Assembly: GCA_011620785.1 (NCBI GenBank)
Contig: WOYM01000070.1
Coordinates: 1 to 6,781 of the forward strand
DNA from: Methanothrix sp.
GTDB lineage: Archaea > Halobacteriota > Methanosarcinia > Methanotrichales > Methanotrichaceae
Direction of reading: 5' to 3'
Length of the DNA stretch: 6,781 nucleotides
Below the pieces are notes generated by a model. It saw only the letters and a list, made by a program, of their open reading frames with translations, did no database searches and was not told where the DNA came from. How positions within the stretch are numbered: the stretch's first letter is position 1; every line of letters begins with the position of its first letter. Shown here piece by piece: positions 5,324 to 6,781 of this stretch. The position numbers and the translations under genes were made by a program.

Positions 5324-6174
5324 AGCAGGTCGCTGTAGTTAGCGGGAAAGGCGGAACCGGCAAGACCTCGATCATCGCCTCACTGGCAGCTCTCGCCCAG
5401 GGGAAGGCAGTCTTTGCCGACTGCGATGTGGACGCCCCTGACCTGCACCTCATCCTCCGGCCCGATATCCTGGAAAGGCGGGAGTTCTATGGCATCAAGA
5501 GGGCATTCATAGATAAAGAGAAATGCATCCAATGCGGGATCTGCCAGGATGCCTGCAGGTTTGGTGCCATAAGCGATTTTGAGGTTGACCCTCCCCTCTG
5601 CGAGGGCTGCGGGGTATGCCAGCTGGTCTGTCCCGAGGACGCAGTCGAGATGAGGGACGTCCAGGCCGGGGAGGCTTACATTTCTCAGACCAGATTCGGC
5701 CCCATGGTCCATGCCGAGCTGTATCCTGGGGAGGAGGCATCAGGAAAGCTGGTAGCCATGGTCAGGGAGATGGCCCGCGACCTGGCGGCAGAAAAGAATC
5801 TGGATCTAATCCTCATAGACGGCTCTCCAGGCATAGGCTGTCCGGTGATCGCATCATTGACCGGAGTCGACCTGGCATTGGTGGTGACCGAGCCCACTGT
5901 CACCGGGGAGCACGATCTGGTGAGGCTCCTGGATGTGGCCGGCCACTTCGGCATAAAGACTACCGTCTGCATCAACAAGTATGACCTCAACCCTGAAGCT
6001 GCGAGGCAGATCGAGGAGCTGTGTGGGAAGAGGGGGGTGAAGATCGCGGGAAGGCTGCCCTATCATACCTCGGTCATCGATGCCATGGTCAGGGCTCAGG
6101 CGGTGGTGGAGATCGGAGGACCGGTGGCCGAGGCGATCGAAGATATGTGGAAGGGCCTGGAGGGGCAGCTTTAG
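5320..6174 (+). CDS. MinD-type ATPase with inserted 2[4Fe-4S] ferredoxin domain (COG1149), second copy
   Basis: A 284-residue paralogue of the preceding protein. Deviant Walker A is GKGGTGKT (9-16), Walker B LILIDGSPG (163-171). The ferredoxin insert has C69, C72, C75, C79 and C94, C97, C100, C104, again complete for two [4Fe-4S] clusters. The Walker B loop ends SPGIGC with C174, the place of C174 in the first copy. Outside these motifs the two proteins differ clearly, so they are old paralogues rather than a recent duplication, and a heterodimer is plausible. The ATG overlaps the previous stop as ATGA, with a strong aggag (5307-5311) 8 nt upstream. It ends the NifX/NifX/MinD/MinD operon. Role: cluster transfer or electron delivery inferred from the superfamily; the acceptor is unknown. 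Confidence 0.9.
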   Translation: MKQVAVVSGKGGTGKTSIIASLAALAQGKAVFADCDVDAPDLHLILRPDILERREFYGIKRAFIDKEKCIQCGICQDACRFGAISDFEVDPPLCEGCGVCQLVCPEDAVEMRDVQAGEAYISQTRFGPMVHAELYPGEEASGKLVAMVREMARDLAAEKNLDLILIDGSPGIGCPVIASLTGVDLALVVTEPTVTGEHDLVRLLDVAGHFGIKTTVCINKYDLNPEAARQIEELCGKRGVKIAGRLPYHTSVIDAMVRAQAVVEIGGPVAEAIEDMWKGLEGQL

Positions 6175-6213
6175 GCCTCCCCTGGCGGATGGCTCCTTTG
6201 AAGGTCATCCAGG

Positions 6214-6223
6214 CATTATATAT
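6214..6223 (+). promoter_or_regulatory. TATA box for the exported-protein gene
   Basis: The motif cattatatat is a good archaeal TATA box. It predicts a start of transcription near 6245 and a leader of about 45 nt before the ATG at 6289. This separates the last gene from the MinD operon, whose stop is at 6174. The T-run at 6242-6247 lies in the predicted leader region; it could instead mark the end of the upstream transcript. Confidence 0.45.
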
Positions 6224-6288
6224 GTCTAATATGAAGATTGATTTTTTATTGCCTAAAATGAAGAGAAGTAATGGGGGTTTTGATTAAG

Positions 6289-6781
6289 ATGAAAACAAAA
6301 TATCCTCTGGCCCGTGGGGCCTTGATGATCTGTCTTATGGCCAGCTTCTTCGTGCTGGCCCAGGCTTACGATCCACTGGGAAGCGATATCTTCCTCATGC
6401 CAGGCGAGTCGAGAGCTATCTCCGGCCAGGATAATGTTAAGACCTATATCGATCCAAATGCCGATCCACTGAGCATTGACCCGTTGATGCGCCCGATCGA
6501 TCCACAGCATTCGGCGGAGTACCTGGATAAGATCAGCGGCCGGGAGTATTTGAGTCCCTTCGTTCAGATCACTCAGGATCTGCGGGGCAACTGGAGGCTG
6601 AACCTATATGGCAGCTTGCCGGGTACGGCGGATCTTACGCTCGTGCAGAACAAGGATGCAGTCTTTGGCCGGGGCATTCTCACCTCGTTCGGAACGACAA
6701 AAGACCTATCTGCCAGCGGATGGACTGCGAAGGATGTGCTCTATCTGGATATGGTCGATATGCAGAACATGATGCTCTATC
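6289..6781 (+). CDS. Exported protein of unknown function, 3' end outside the window
   Basis: The frame is open from ATG 6289 to the window edge (164 residues visible). It begins with a signal peptide: basic MKTKYPLARG, hydrophobic ALMICLMASFFVLAQA, likely cleavage before YDPLG. The mature part is rich in Asp-Pro pairs (YIDPNADPLSIDPLMRPIDP at about 49-68) and then has alternating hydrophobic and polar stretches that suggest beta structure (WRLNLYGSLPGTADLTLVQN). I do not recognise a family. It may be a secreted or cell-surface protein of this lineage. A ggggg run (6273-6277) lies 11 nt upstream, rather far for a ribosome site; an in-frame TTG at 6280 is a poorer alternative start. Its own TATA box suggests independence from the MinD operon. 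Confidence 0.6.
   Translation, partial: MKTKYPLARGALMICLMASFFVLAQAYDPLGSDIFLMPGESRAISGQDNVKTYIDPNADPLSIDPLMRPIDPQHSAEYLDKISGREYLSPFVQITQDLRGNWRLNLYGSLPGTADLTLVQNKDAVFGRGILTSFGTTKDLSASGWTAKDVLYLDMVDMQNMMLY

Noticed and set aside
5616..5984. Plus-strand open frame of 122 codons inside the second MinD gene
   Set aside because: It overlaps a conserved gene in another frame and encodes an Arg/Gly/His-rich sequence typical of a GC-rich shadow frame.
3602..6174. Nitrogen fixation (nif) operon
   Set aside because: NifX-fold proteins and NifH-superfamily ATPases are present, but no nifH, nifD, nifK, nifE or nifB is visible, and the ATPases carry ferredoxin inserts that NifH lacks. COG1433/COG1149 pairs occur in many non-fixing anaerobes.
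6236..6250. T-run as a terminator of the MinD operon
   Set aside because: Archaeal termination can need only a T-tract, but this one lies downstream of the TATA box of the next gene and has no stable hairpin, so its role is ambiguous.
6258..6287. Nine-codon leader-like frame (MKRSNGGFD) before the exported-protein gene
   Set aside because: It has no ribosome site and no regulatory codon pattern (such as runs of one amino acid); probably chance.
1..6781. CRISPR array, tRNA or rRNA genes, insertion sequence ends
   Set aside because: I saw no regularly spaced direct repeats of CRISPR length, no cloverleaf with a T-loop motif, no rRNA-like stretch and no transposase or terminal inverted repeats.

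Overview
The window looks like a chromosomal segment of a euryarchaeal methanogen, probably of the Methanotrichaceae (Methanothrix/Methanosaeta) type. The reasons are archaeal TATA-like boxes placed 25-50 nt before genes, apparently leaderless GTG starts beside Shine-Dalgarno-led ATG/TTG starts, heavy use of AGG/AGA and ATA codons at moderate GC, and a gene set (RelE-type toxin-antitoxin, DUF2202, COG1433 and COG1149 proteins) common in methanogens. The family assignments are firmer than the organism, which I infer from overall impression and not from a marker gene.

Layout, all on the + strand. (1) 1-515: a ribbon-helix-helix antitoxin and RelE/ParE-type toxin overlapping by 17 nt, preceded by three near-identical 9-mers that look like an autoregulatory operator over the promoter. 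(2) 516-840: no intact gene, but a decayed HEAT-repeat fragment is readable. (3) 889-3483: a metal-homeostasis group comprising a ZIP-family metal permease, a broken exported DUF2202 (ferritin-like) gene, and a cation diffusion facilitator carrying an extra C-terminal NifX-like domain. (4) 3484-3601: a promoter region with a TATA box overlapping the CDF stop codon and a dyad over the predicted transcription start. (5) 3602-6174: a tight four-gene operon of two NifX-family (COG1433) small proteins, the first with a Gly/Arg/Gln-rich tail, and two tandem MinD-type ATPases each with an inserted 2[4Fe-4S] ferredoxin domain (COG1149). (6) 6289-end: the N-terminal part of an exported protein I do not recognise, cut by the window edge.

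The common thread from 889 to 6174 is metal and Fe-S/metal-cluster handling. A ZIP permease usually imports and a CDF usually exports divalent metals. The NifX fold recurs three times (CDF tail plus two stand-alone genes), next to two ATPases of the kind that bind Fe-S clusters and act as cluster carriers or ATP-gated electron donors. The CDF-NifX fusion beside the NifX/NifX/MinD/MinD operon is the most interesting signal. It suggests a link between metal efflux and cluster handling that is not explained by nitrogen fixation, because no nitrogenase structural gene is visible here.
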